This document shows, piece by piece, positions 1 to 8,282 of a stretch of DNA of 17,286 nt. The stretch is from the NCBI GenBank assembly GCA_012518765.1, contig JAAYRN010000195.1:1-17286 (forward strand). The letters are read 5' to 3'. The stretch comes from Bacteroidales bacterium. GTDB lineage: Bacteria > Bacteroidota > Bacteroidia > Bacteroidales > WCHB1-69. Position numbers and translations under genes: made by a program. The number at the start of each line of letters is the position of its first letter. Position 1 is the stretch's first letter. Under the pieces are notes generated by a model. It was not told the DNA's origin and ran no database searches. It saw only the letters and a list, made by a program, of their open reading frames with translations.

Positions 1-2722
1 CTTGCAACCATTTTTCTGATTCGGGTGCAGATAAAACAGTTTTTTCTATTTCATCATGATTCATATCTACGGGTAAACTCAACAAAAATCGCATTTTTCC
101 ATTAAAAGAAACAGGATAATTAAAACTATCTTCCTCTAAATAAGAGGCTTCCCATATAGGAAAATCAGCAAAAGTAATACTTTCTTCATGTCCTAACAAA
201 GCCCATAACTCTTCGGAAATATGAGGGGCAAAAGATGAAAGTAATATACAAAATGGCTCTAAAATATCTCTTTTATGACATTTTAAATCTGTTAATTCAT
301 TTACACAAATCATAAAAGCACTGATAGAAGTATTGTAAGAAATTTTCTCTATATCTTCTTCTATTTTCTTGATTGTTTTATGTAACACTTTCCATTCCTG
401 CATGGTAGGTTCTTTGTCTTCTACATAAAATGCGCTATTTTGACTGTGAAACAACTTCCATGTTTTTCGTAAAAATCGAAAAACTCCTTCGATTCCTTTA
501 GTATCCCAGGGTTTTGATTGTTCGATAGGTCCTAAAAACATTTCATACATACGCAGGGTATCGGCTCCGTATTTGTCTATTATATCGTCTGGATTTTGAA
601 CATTATACAATGATTTTGACATTTTTTCTATTTCATGACCGCATATATATTTTCCATCTTCCAGTATAAATTCGGCTGTGTGATATTCTTGTCGCCATGT
701 TTTAAACTTTTCTATGTCTAAAACATCATCATTTACTATGTTTACATCTACGTGAATAGCATCTGTTTCATACTGATTTTTAAGATTATACGAAACAAAC
801 TTATTGGTATTTTTGATGCGATACACAAAATTTGACCTCCCTTGTATCATCCCTTGATTTATCATTTTTTGGAAAGGTTCATCCTTACATGCGAGTCCAA
901 GATCAAATAAAAACTTATTCCAAAACCGAGCATATAACAAGTGTCCCGTGGCATGTTCTATGCCTCCGATATATAGGTCTACATTTTGCCAATAATCGTT
1001 GGCTTCTTTTGAAAAATAGGCTTCCTTGTTGTGTGGATCCATATAACGCAAATAATAAGCGTTAGAACCAGCAAAACCGGGCATAGTGTTTAAGTCTAAG
1101 GGATATCCCATATAGTTCCATGTTTTAGCACGTGCCAATGGAGGTTCTCCCTCTGATGTAGGTAAATAGGAGTCTATTTCGGGTAGTTTTAAAGGTAATT
1201 CGCTTTCGGGTAAAGCGTAGGGAATGTTATTTTTGTAATAAATGGGAAAAGGTTCTCCCCAATAGCGTTGTCGACTAAAAATGGCATCTCTTAAACGGTA
1301 ATTTATGGTGCCATATCCAATGTTTAAATCTTTAATTTTTTGTATAACAGTCTGAATAGCATCTTCTACTTTCATACCGTTGATAAAATCTGAATTTATA
1401 CATATTCCTTCTTTTGAGTCCTTAGCATCTTCCCAAGTATCGGTATGACTTTCTTTTTCTCCGTTGGGTAATATTACTTGAGTTATAGGTAGTTTGAAAT
1501 GACGAGCAAAAGCGAAATCTCTACTATCGTGAGCAGGTACAGCCATAATAGCACCTGTTCCGTAGCCTGCCAATACGTAATCGGAAATCCAAATGGGTAT
1601 GGGGTTATTGTTTAAAGGGTTGATAGCATAAGCACCTGTAAATACACCACTTACCTTTTTCACTTCAGATAAACGATCTAATTCACTTCGATTTTTTGCC
1701 CAGCAAATGTATTGTTCTACTTCTTGCTTTTTATTGTCTGCTGTAATATGATTTATAAGTTCATGTTCAGGGGATAAGACCATAAATGTAGAGCCAAAAA
1801 TGGTATCTGGTCGTGTGGTAAAAACCCCTATTTTATGCTTGCTTGACTGTATATTAAACTGAACAAAAGCACCTTTGCTACGTCCTATCCAGTTGCGTTG
1901 TATTTCTTTTAAAGAATCTGACCACTCAACCCTATCTAATCCTTCTAACAAGCGGTCGGCATACGCTGTAATTCTTAAAAACCACTGTTTCATGGGTTTT
2001 CGTTCAACGGGACATCCGCCACGCACCGATCTTCCATTGACCACTTCATCGTTTGCCAAAACAGTACCTAATTGAGGACACCAATTTACCATACATTCTG
2101 ATACATAAGCCAATCGATAATCCATCAATATATGTTGTTGCTCGGCTTCGGTTTTTTGTTTCCATTCTTCCGCCGAAAAAGAACAAGTAGAATTGTTACT
2201 AAAATTCAAATCTTTTGTTCCTGATTTTTCAAATATTTTTATGAGTTCATCAATGTGAACTATTTTTTGGCTTTGATTGCAATAAGCGTGATTAAAAAGT
2301 TGTATAAATCCCCATTGTGTCCATTTGTAATAATCGGGATCACATGTTCTTACTTCTCTATCCCAATCAAAGGATAGTCCTATTTTGTCCAATTGTTGAC
2401 GGTAGCGTTTTACGTTTATTTCCGTTGTTATAGCAGGATGTTGTCCTGTTTGGATGGCATATTGTTCTGCGGGCAAACCGTAGGCATCGAAGCCCATAGG
2501 GTGTAATACATTAAAACCCTTCAATCGTTTGTAACGTGCATATATGTCGCTGGCAATATAACCCAAAGGGTGTCCAACGTGCAAACCTGCTCCCGAAGGA
2601 TAAGGAAACATATCTAAGATGTAATATTTAGGCTTTGTGTGATCTATTTCTACTTTAAATGTTTTATTATCAGCCCAATATTTTCTCCATTTTTTTTCTA
2701 TTTCGTCAAAATTATATTCCAT
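1..2722 (-). CDS. leuS: Leucyl-tRNA synthetase, 3' end cut off by window edge
   Basis: This gene encodes the cytosolic class I synthetase that charges tRNA-Leu with leucine. I translated 907 codons from the ATG at 2722 to the window edge with no internal stop. The class I signature HVGH lies at residues 48-51 and KMSKS at 700-704 (positions 611-625). Between them is the CP1 editing domain, with the threonine-rich TTRPDT at 302-307 and VPAHDSRD at 395-402, so both editing aspartates are present. The leucine-specific insertion, GGIEHATGHLLYARFW and the C-terminal anticodon-binding region all read normally. Bacteroidota LeuRS is usually about 920-945 residues, so only a short C-terminal tail should be missing. 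The start is supported by the usual N-terminus (MEYNFDEIEKKW) and by a promoter-like box 35 bp upstream. Editing looks intact and nothing in the gene is unusual. Confidence 0.98.
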   Translation of the reverse strand, partial: MEYNFDEIEKKWRKYWADNKTFKVEIDHTKPKYYILDMFPYPSGAGLHVGHPLGYIASDIYARYKRLKGFNVLHPMGFDAYGLPAEQYAIQTGQHPAITTEINVKRYRQQLDKIGLSFDWDREVRTCDPDYYKWTQWGFIQLFNHAYCNQSQKIVHIDELIKIFEKSGTKDLNFSNNSTCSFSAEEWKQKTEAEQQHILMDYRLAYVSECMVNWCPQLGTVLANDEVVNGRSVRGGCPVERKPMKQWFLRITAYADRLLEGLDRVEWSDSLKEIQRNWIGRSKGAFVQFNIQSSKHKIGVFTTRPDTIFGSTFMVLSPEHELINHITADNKKQEVEQYICWAKNRSELDRLSEVKKVSGVFTGAYAINPLNNNPIPIWISDYVLAGYGTGAIMAVPAHDSRDFAFARHFKLPITQVILPNGEKESHTDTWEDAKDSKEGICINSDFINGMKVEDAIQTVIQKIKDLNIGYGTINYRLRDAIFSRQRYWGEPFPIYYKNNIPYALPESELPLKLPEIDSYLPTSEGEPPLARAKTWNYMGYPLDLNTMPGFAGSNAYYLRYMDPHNKEAYFSKEANDYWQNVDLYIGGIEHATGHLLYARFWNKFLFDLGLACKDEPFQKMINQGMIQGRSNFVYRIKNTNKFVSYNLKNQYETDAIHVDVNIVNDDVLDIEKFKTWRQEYHTAEFILEDGKYICGHEIEKMSKSLYNVQNPDDIIDKYGADTLRMYEMFLGPIEQSKPWDTKGIEGVFRFLRKTWKLFHSQNSAFYVEDKEPTMQEWKVLHKTIKKIEEDIEKISYNTSISAFMICVNELTDLKCHKRDILEPFCILLSSFAPHISEELWALLGHEESITFADFPIWEASYLEEDSFNYPVSFNGKMRFLLSLPVDMNHDEIEKTVLSAPESEKWLQ

Positions 2723-2756
2723 ACGATACTGTAATTATATATTCCTTGTAATGTTG

Positions 2757-2764
2757 CAAAAATA
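2757..2764 (-). promoter_or_regulatory. Promoter -7 box (TAnnTTTG type) of leuS
   Basis: The minus strand reads TATTTTTG here, followed by CA, an exact match to the Bacteroidota primary-sigma -7 consensus TAnnTTTG. It lies 35 bp before the leuS start codon, giving an inferred leader of about 25-30 nt. I see no clear -33 TTG at the right distance, so the call rests on the -7 box and its position. Confidence 0.5.
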
Positions 2765-2851
2765 CTCAATTATAGGACATACACATTTATTTTGTTACAT
2801 TTTATTCTTACATACAAACATAAATATTTATTTTTCAATAAAATATGATTT

Positions 2852-4762
2852 TTAATCATGAAAACGCCAAGATGCACCCACTTTAAAATTTAATCCTTTT
2901 GTGGGATAATGAAGAATTAAATAATGTTTTTTAGGAAGTAAATCTGCCAAAAAATTACCCAATACGAAATGAAAATAAAAGCGACTTACTTTTATATTAA
3001 CAAAAAAATCAAAATAAGTATGATTTCCTATTTTTTTGGTGTTTTGATAAAAAAACTGTTGCATAACAGGATTATAGCCATGAGCGTAATAAGGCGTATT
3101 ATACAATACTTCTAACCCTAATTGTGTAAACATGGCTTTTTTAAACATGTTAAAACCGTAAAAAACACTTCCTCGTCCTGCAAACCAAGGCATGGGTATG
3201 TATTTTTGAGTAGCATATTGTAAAAACATATTAGATTCAAAACCAAAACCTTTATAGCGAAAAGGGAGCAAAGTCGCCAATTGATAAATATTTGCAGTTT
3301 TATTAAATTGTATAGGCAACATATTTTCACCTATTACGAGGGTGTTTTGAAGTGTATAGTAATTAAAATCAATTATATATTTATCATACTGCCACTCCAA
3401 TGTAGCTTGAAAAAGTTGTTGTTTTTTTAAGTTTTCATTTTCCCAATTATACGTATTTGCAAAATAATAGGTATAAAAATAATCGGGTTGATACTTGTAA
3501 AAGTTTGATTTAAAAGATAGTGTATGTTGAATGTCTTTTTCGGTAGGTATTTGCCACGAAAAATGTAATCCTGCACTTATATCTTGGTTGTTGTATCCGT
3601 TGATAGTATACAATAGATTCATTTTCAAATCAATATTTCGAGCAAATCGTAAATGTACATTTGTGAAAGGAGTTAACTGAAAACAAAAAAATCTGGCAGA
3701 GCTATCCCCTACTTTTATGTATGTATGTGCTATTCCGACTGTTGCGTAAATAAAATTATTTTTTTGCATCAATATACTATCGTTGTACATATAGTTTGAC
3801 CACATCAAACTGTTTTTAAATTGATAAGATGTGAGTGAATCAAACGTAAATAATGAGTCGTAATTGAAAGTATGATAATAACTTGGGTTTAAACTTCGGT
3901 TGTTGTATAGGGTTTTTAAACTTGTAAATTCAATATCGTGTAAAACATAACCTAAATTAAAGTGAGTTTCATTGCTATCTGTTCCTTTTTTTGACAGTGC
4001 GATATAATGTCTATAAAACACATCGTGATCTTGATAATTGCTATAAGCGTTTGGTTCCTTGATGGCAAGATTTCGTATATCTACTCTCGCTTCAAACAAG
4101 GAATCATTTAAAATTCCTCCGTTTTCATTCAAATAAAATAAATTGTAAATATACGCAAAATCAAACCCATAGCGACTATTAGGTGTATGGTAAGAAAGCC
4201 GAATACCTGCATTTAAATCTCTTACTGACTGTTTACCAGTAAATAAACCTTCGGCTATCATGGTTGTAAAATCTATTTCAAACGAAAGGTCATAGATACT
4301 TTGTGAGTGAATCACATTGAACATATTTTCTTTTCCTGTACCCCATTCATAATCTATACGAGTGTATGATTCTGGCACATAATGCCATTGCCAATTGTCG
4401 ATTTTACGGTGGTAAAGTGAAAAAGGCATTGTTTTGTATACAAATCCATGTGTACGTTGAAAATGATAATTCATAGGGTATGCAACCTGCCCTAATAAAC
4501 CTGTATGAGCGTATAAATTACGAGAAGCAGACAGTATTTCAGTTCGATGATTGTTGTAAATAGATGTATCAACCAAATTATACACAGGGAGTTCAGCATA
4601 CCATTTGTTGTATTGGAAGGTGTATGCGGGCACATAGTTTTTTGAAGACTCATCGCCCATAGGAGCACTTAATGTTGTGTCTGTCGAGTTATCGTATTGT
4701 GCAAATATATTTACAGAAAAAAAAAGTATAAGTATGATTAAGAGGTGTTTATCAATTTCCAT
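2852..4762 (-). CDS. Putative outer-membrane porin (Porin_10-like beta-barrel)
   Basis: This is a 636-residue exported protein. Residues 1-21 form a signal peptide: a short charged start, a hydrophobic run (LLIILILFFSV) and an A-Q cleavage site. The rest has no hydrophobic helices but many alternating aromatic/polar segments typical of beta-strands. The end, ASWRFHD, is close to the terminal-aromatic signature of outer-membrane barrels. The ENGGILNDSLFEA segment, the early Y-x-x-G/E-W motifs and the overall length resemble the 'putative porin' family (PF14121) of Bacteroidota; this is from memory of the family, not a search. It probably forms an outer-membrane channel, but the substrate is unknown. 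It starts 28 bp after the glycosyltransferase stop and is read the same way, so the two may be co-transcribed. The 129-bp gap to leuS holds the leuS promoter and no visible terminator. Confidence 0.75.
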   Translation of the reverse strand: MEIDKHLLIILILFFSVNIFAQYDNSTDTTLSAPMGDESSKNYVPAYTFQYNKWYAELPVYNLVDTSIYNNHRTEILSASRNLYAHTGLLGQVAYPMNYHFQRTHGFVYKTMPFSLYHRKIDNWQWHYVPESYTRIDYEWGTGKENMFNVIHSQSIYDLSFEIDFTTMIAEGLFTGKQSVRDLNAGIRLSYHTPNSRYGFDFAYIYNLFYLNENGGILNDSLFEARVDIRNLAIKEPNAYSNYQDHDVFYRHYIALSKKGTDSNETHFNLGYVLHDIEFTSLKTLYNNRSLNPSYYHTFNYDSLFTFDSLTSYQFKNSLMWSNYMYNDSILMQKNNFIYATVGIAHTYIKVGDSSARFFCFQLTPFTNVHLRFARNIDLKMNLLYTINGYNNQDISAGLHFSWQIPTEKDIQHTLSFKSNFYKYQPDYFYTYYFANTYNWENENLKKQQLFQATLEWQYDKYIIDFNYYTLQNTLVIGENMLPIQFNKTANIYQLATLLPFRYKGFGFESNMFLQYATQKYIPMPWFAGRGSVFYGFNMFKKAMFTQLGLEVLYNTPYYAHGYNPVMQQFFYQNTKKIGNHTYFDFFVNIKVSRFYFHFVLGNFLADLLPKKHYLILHYPTKGLNFKVGASWRFHD

Positions 4763-4790
4763 AAGTATATTTTTATTTCGGCAAAATTAC

Positions 4791-6011
4791 TCATATTTTT
4801 CCAAATACAGCCAAGTCTTTTTGTTTTCTCATAAAATCTTCTTGAGTTGCCAATAATTCTCTCAATTTCAACAGTATTTCCACATCCATTTCTTCAAATG
4901 ATTTTTCTCCTAACTTATAGTTTACATGACTATAAAACTTTGTCATATAATCATGTAAGCACATTTCATCGGTTTTGTTTATGGTAATTTGTGTGTTTCG
5001 CAAAAATTGAAACAACCGTAGCCCATTTACTTTTTGATGAAATGCTTTTTTAAACATGGGCAACGTTTTGTAATTGGTTCGTAATTTACCCCACAAATCC
5101 GTTTTTCCTAAATGTTGAGTCAAAAAATCAGTAAAAACTGTTTGAATATCCTGTTTGTAAATATCGCCTAATTGCTCATAAACTTCTTGAATATAATCAA
5201 AAGATGAGTAATGAAAAACAGGATAGCGTTTAGAGTTATCAGTCTGAAAATCAACGACAGCTGTTCCTGTTCCGAATACAACTCTTTCGGAAATTCGAGG
5301 CGAAGGAAATACTTTGGCTTGAGAGTATAGTTTGATCAATCCGTATTTTACCATTTTTTGTAAGAAATAAAAATCTTCTCCTGATTTTTGAGTATCAAAA
5401 CCTCCTACAGCAATGTAATCTTTTACTTTACAAGCTATTGCCGAACCAAAAGCAGTAAAAGCGTAGGGGCTATTAATCCTAAGCATATTGAGCATATAAT
5501 TGCGTAAATACAGTTCATAGCGAAGTATAGCTCTGTCTTGCTGCTCATTATCACTTATAGGATGTAAATAGGGTAAATTTAAAGCCACTGCTTGGGGATT
5601 CGACTTTAAATCATTGACAACATGCGACACAAAAGATGTATCGAAATGAGTGTCGGCATCCATACTGATGATTATATCATTTGGAGAAGCATGATGCAAT
5701 ATGCTATTTATAAGAGTTTTGCGGGCTATTCCAACCCCATATTTTTTTCCTATCCAGCCCCTACCTTTGCTTGATTTATCTATAAGTTTAATTTGTAAAT
5801 TTCTATAGTTTTTTTGCAAGCTGCTAATCAATTCTTGATTTCGCAAGCAAATATCTATTTTATCCGTATACCACCAATCATCAGGTTGATTTACACAAAT
5901 ATACGTATATATATTATTTTTGCAACTCTGTTCTGCAATACAGTCGAGAGTTGCAAAAAGATATTCATTCTCGTCTAAAACTGGAATGGCAAAATAAACA
6001 GATGCATCCAT
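4791..6011 (-). CDS. Family 2 (GT-A) glycosyltransferase
   Basis: This 406-residue soluble protein should transfer a sugar from a nucleotide-sugar donor to an unknown acceptor. The GT2 fold is visible: an N-terminal nucleotide-binding start (VYFAIPVLDENEYLFATLD, about 5-23), the metal-binding DxD as DAD at 118-120 in SMDADTHFD, and a GED motif at 211-213 in SGEDFYFLQKM, where the catalytic base is expected after GGFD at 203-206. Residues from about 270 onward form a charged, helical C-terminal region (elongated by Bacteroidota standards) that I cannot assign. There are no transmembrane segments and no signal peptide, so it acts in the cytoplasm or at the inner membrane face. It lies 55 bp after sodB and 28 bp before the porin gene. 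The porin link suggests an envelope glycan role, but this is inference from position only. Confidence 0.82.
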   Translation of the reverse strand: MDASVYFAIPVLDENEYLFATLDCIAEQSCKNNIYTYICVNQPDDWWYTDKIDICLRNQELISSLQKNYRNLQIKLIDKSSKGRGWIGKKYGVGIARKTLINSILHHASPNDIIISMDADTHFDTSFVSHVVNDLKSNPQAVALNLPYLHPISDNEQQDRAILRYELYLRNYMLNMLRINSPYAFTAFGSAIACKVKDYIAVGGFDTQKSGEDFYFLQKMVKYGLIKLYSQAKVFPSPRISERVVFGTGTAVVDFQTDNSKRYPVFHYSSFDYIQEVYEQLGDIYKQDIQTVFTDFLTQHLGKTDLWGKLRTNYKTLPMFKKAFHQKVNGLRLFQFLRNTQITINKTDEMCLHDYMTKFYSHVNYKLGEKSFEEMDVEILLKLRELLATQEDFMRKQKDLAVFGKI

Positions 6012-6066
6012 TTTATATTTGCATCGTAAGAATAATGTCTAATTTTATTTACTGTGTATTTTAATA

Positions 6067-6648
6067 TTACTCAGCAAATCGTTTATTAATTTCGTCCCAA
6101 TTTATTATGCTCCATAAAGCATTTAAGTAATCAGGTCTTCTGTTTTGGTAATCAATATAGTAAGCATGCTCCCAAACATCAAAAGTTAAGATTGGTCTCA
6201 ATCCTTTTGTAAGTGGAGTACCGGCATTACTTTCTTTAGTTATTTCTAATTTACCTTCTTTATTTTTCACCAACCAAGCCCAACCTGAACCAAATAAGGT
6301 AGCAGATGCGGTATTAAATTCTTTTTTGAAATCTTCCAATGAACCCCATTGTTTTTCGATAGCATTTAAAAAATCTTCCGAAGGCTGTCCTTTTCCCCCA
6401 GGAATAAATTGATAAAAATAAAACGTATGATTCCATACTTGTGCTGCATTATTAAACACTCCACCTTCCGATGTTTTGATAATTTCGACTAAGTCTTTTT
6501 TCTCTAAATCAGTACCTTTTATCAAATTATTTAAGTTATTTACATACGCTTGGTGATGTTTTCCATAATGAAACTCTATAGTTTTTTGACTAATAATGGG
6601 TTCTAAAGCATTGTGTTCGTAGGGTAATTTTGGTAATTCTATTGTCAT
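6067..6648 (-). CDS. sodB: Superoxide dismutase, iron type
   Basis: This enzyme converts superoxide to oxygen and hydrogen peroxide in the cytoplasm. The protein has 193 residues, the normal length for the Fe/Mn family, and starts with the usual N-terminus (MTIELPKLPYEHNALEP). The four metal ligands are all present: His27, His74, Asp157 and His161 (DVWEHAYY). Two positions favour iron. The second-sphere glutamine is Gln70 in AAQVWNH, as in FeSOD, and the residue two before the aspartate ligand is Thr155, where MnSOD and the cambialistic Porphyromonas enzyme have Gly. There is no signal peptide. A promoter-like box lies 83 bp upstream, so the gene probably has its own promoter, possibly reading on into the glycosyltransferase and porin genes. 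The iron preference is a family-based prediction. Confidence 0.96.
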   Translation of the reverse strand: MTIELPKLPYEHNALEPIISQKTIEFHYGKHHQAYVNNLNNLIKGTDLEKKDLVEIIKTSEGGVFNNAAQVWNHTFYFYQFIPGGKGQPSEDFLNAIEKQWGSLEDFKKEFNTASATLFGSGWAWLVKNKEGKLEITKESNAGTPLTKGLRPILTFDVWEHAYYIDYQNRRPDYLNALWSIINWDEINKRFAE

Positions 6649-6730
6649 GGTATTCGTTTTTTTAATTAAAGTGCTTGATTTAAATTATAAGTAAAAATTG
6701 ATAGCACCTATTTCTCAATATTCACTACTG

Positions 6731-6738
6731 CAAAGGTA
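6731..6738 (-). promoter_or_regulatory. Promoter -7 box of sodB
   Basis: The minus strand reads TACCTTTG followed by CA, matching TAnnTTTG. It sits 83 bp upstream of the sodB start codon, implying a leader of roughly 75 nt. No -33 TTG was found at the usual spacing. The same 149-bp gap (6649-6797) shows no other clear element. Confidence 0.45.
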
Positions 6739-6797
6739 TATTAAATAATGTTTGTAAATTGTGCTATATGTTACAAATTAATAATTAAGTCTCGTTT

Positions 6798-8078
6798 TTA
6801 TTTGGAAATAAATATTTTTTTAGTCCATATATTTTCTGTTGTTTTTATTTTAAACACATAAATCCCTGCGGATAAATCAGATGTTATTATATCTTGTTTT
6901 TGGTTTTTTACAACAAACGATTTAATTAAAACACCCTGTAAATCATAAATATACACATAAGATTCTTGGGGTTGAGTGTAAAAATGAAGAGTAATTTTAT
7001 CCTTGGCAGGATTGGGATATATGTTCAAATATTCATCTGTTAGTTCTATATTTTCTATGCTTGTATTGTCGATAAAGGAAAGGATATTTGCTTCGTAATA
7101 ATGTGCATAATAGTATTCTGTTTCTTTTTGATTTAAAAATAAATACAAGCCTCCCTCGTGAGCAATCCAATCATTTTCAAACCACAGCTCATGCTTACCT
7201 GCAACAGAATTTCCATAATCATCATAGTTATAGTGAATTAACCAAGATTTTTTCCACTCTCCTGACGACATTACTCTTCTCATTTTACTTACCATATTGT
7301 TAACATCATCGTAGCTGCAAGTATCTCTGTAAATATTTTCCCATACCCCGTCAAGTGAATATATGTCGTGAAATTCTGTCAACTTATTACCTCTATCATC
7401 GTAAGTATAAAAATATCGCCACACATACACCCAGTTGTCTAAAGAAAATACTTCTCTCAATTCTGTCAATCTATTACCCACAGAATCATAAGTATAAAGA
7501 TAGCGATAAGAATCTAACCACTGGTCAAAAGAGTATCTTTCATACAATCGTTCCGATATTTCGCCCAAATCATTGTAATAATAACGAGAGCGGGTATAAT
7601 ACTCCCAAGCTCCGTCAACAAAGTGTTCTCGGGATTCGGACAAAATTCTCCCTAAACTATCGTAGATAATCGAACAGCGACAGTCCTTTTTCCAAGATTG
7701 ATCATCCGAAGAAAACACCTCGTAAATTTCAATCACTGTGTCGCTTGCTACGCTGTAAGTGTAAGTTGAACGCCAATCGTACTTCCATGAACCGGAAGAA
7801 CATTCTTCAAACAATTCGGTCAACACATTATTATTATTGTCGTAAGTATAAGTATGTCGCTTGTTGTTAAACCATTCTCCTGAAACACATTTTTCAAATA
7901 ACTTTGTCAACCTATTACCCAAAGAATCAAAGGTATGAGTAATTCGCTCCAATGTTTCATTTTTACTATTATACGTAATCAAAATATCATAATCGTAACG
8001 CATTTTTGGCTGTTCTTGAGCTAATAACGTATCACACAAGATAAAAAACACAGCCATAATTAAAAAAACTTTTTTCAT
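6798..8078 (-). CDS. Secreted repeat protein with T9SS type A sorting domain
   Basis: This 426-residue protein is exported in two steps: a Sec signal peptide (residues 1-21, MKKVFLIMAVFFILCDTLLAQ) and a C-terminal type A T9SS sorting domain (about 342-426). The domain has the NIYPNPAKD start at 352-360, the YDLQGVLIKSF strand, SAGIYVFKI and a basic tail ending KKIFISK. Such proteins cross the outer membrane through T9SS and are released or attached to the surface. Residues about 45-312 are nine units of 29-31 residues, with the anchor position near 51, 80, 109, 140, 169, 198, 227, 257 and 286. A typical unit reads YTYDxxGNxLTE, then ExxS, then W about 20 residues into the unit, then R. The repeats resemble YD/RHS-like repeats but are longer and carry a conserved Trp. 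No catalytic motif is visible and the function is unknown; binding or adhesion is a guess. Confidence 0.85.
   Translation of the reverse strand: MKKVFLIMAVFFILCDTLLAQEQPKMRYDYDILITYNSKNETLERITHTFDSLGNRLTKLFEKCVSGEWFNNKRHTYTYDNNNNVLTELFEECSSGSWKYDWRSTYTYSVASDTVIEIYEVFSSDDQSWKKDCRCSIIYDSLGRILSESREHFVDGAWEYYTRSRYYYNDLGEISERLYERYSFDQWLDSYRYLYTYDSVGNRLTELREVFSLDNWVYVWRYFYTYDDRGNKLTEFHDIYSLDGVWENIYRDTCSYDDVNNMVSKMRRVMSSGEWKKSWLIHYNYDDYGNSVAGKHELWFENDWIAHEGGLYLFLNQKETEYYYAHYYEANILSFIDNTSIENIELTDEYLNIYPNPAKDKITLHFYTQPQESYVYIYDLQGVLIKSFVVKNQKQDIITSDLSAGIYVFKIKTTENIWTKKIFISK
6933..7946 (-). repeat. Nine tandem 29-31-residue protein repeats inside the T9SS cargo
   Basis: This is the coding stretch for residues about 45-312 of the secreted protein; boundaries are approximate. 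The DNA period is 87-93 bp. The units are clearly related in protein (YxYDxxGN ... E ... W ... R) but have diverged in DNA, and the third unit (SVASDTV near 109-115) has lost the YDxxGN anchor. This points to old duplications kept by selection on the fold rather than a recently expanded DNA tandem repeat. Confidence 0.75.
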
Positions 8079-8282
8079 CGTCTAAAATAATATTGTTATA
8101 TATATAAAACAAAATGTAGTACAAAAGTTCACTAAAATAATTACTAATATTTTTTTATTCTATTAAACAAATGAAATACACTTAAAAATTGAGTATTTTT
8201 GCAGAATCTTTTACACAAGCACAACCAGTATACAAACTCATCAAAATAAAAGAAAAAAAGAATCTTATAACATTATAACAAA
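8079..8282. promoter_or_regulatory. Divergent promoter region between the T9SS cargo gene and rluB
   Basis: This 204-bp AT-rich gap separates the leftward T9SS cargo gene from the rightward rluB. On the plus strand TATTTTTG followed by CA at 8194-8201 is an exact TAnnTTTG match, 82 bp before the GTG start of rluB. On the minus strand the best candidate is TACATTTTG at 8110-8118, which has one extra spacer base. No -33 element, operator or RNA gene is clear. Confidence 0.45.
8194..8201 (+). promoter_or_regulatory. Promoter -7 box of rluB-dapF
   Basis: TATTTTTG followed by CA matches the Bacteroidota -7 consensus. It would start a leader of about 75 nt before rluB, and because dapF follows rluB by 8 bp it should serve both genes. 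No -33 element was found at the expected distance. Confidence 0.5.

Noticed and set aside
832..1065. Short plus-strand frame inside leuS (and another at 1875-2075)
   Set aside because: Both are antisense to leuS, which reads without stop through the region with correct synthetase motifs.
2820..2831. Perfect 12-bp palindrome ATAAATATTTAT after the porin gene
   Set aside because: It is entirely A/T, lacks a T-run as a terminator, and such palindromes are expected by chance in this base composition.
6798..8078. RHS/YD-repeat toxin
   Set aside because: The repeat period is 29-31 residues, there is no RHS core or variable toxin end, and the C-terminus is a T9SS sorting domain.
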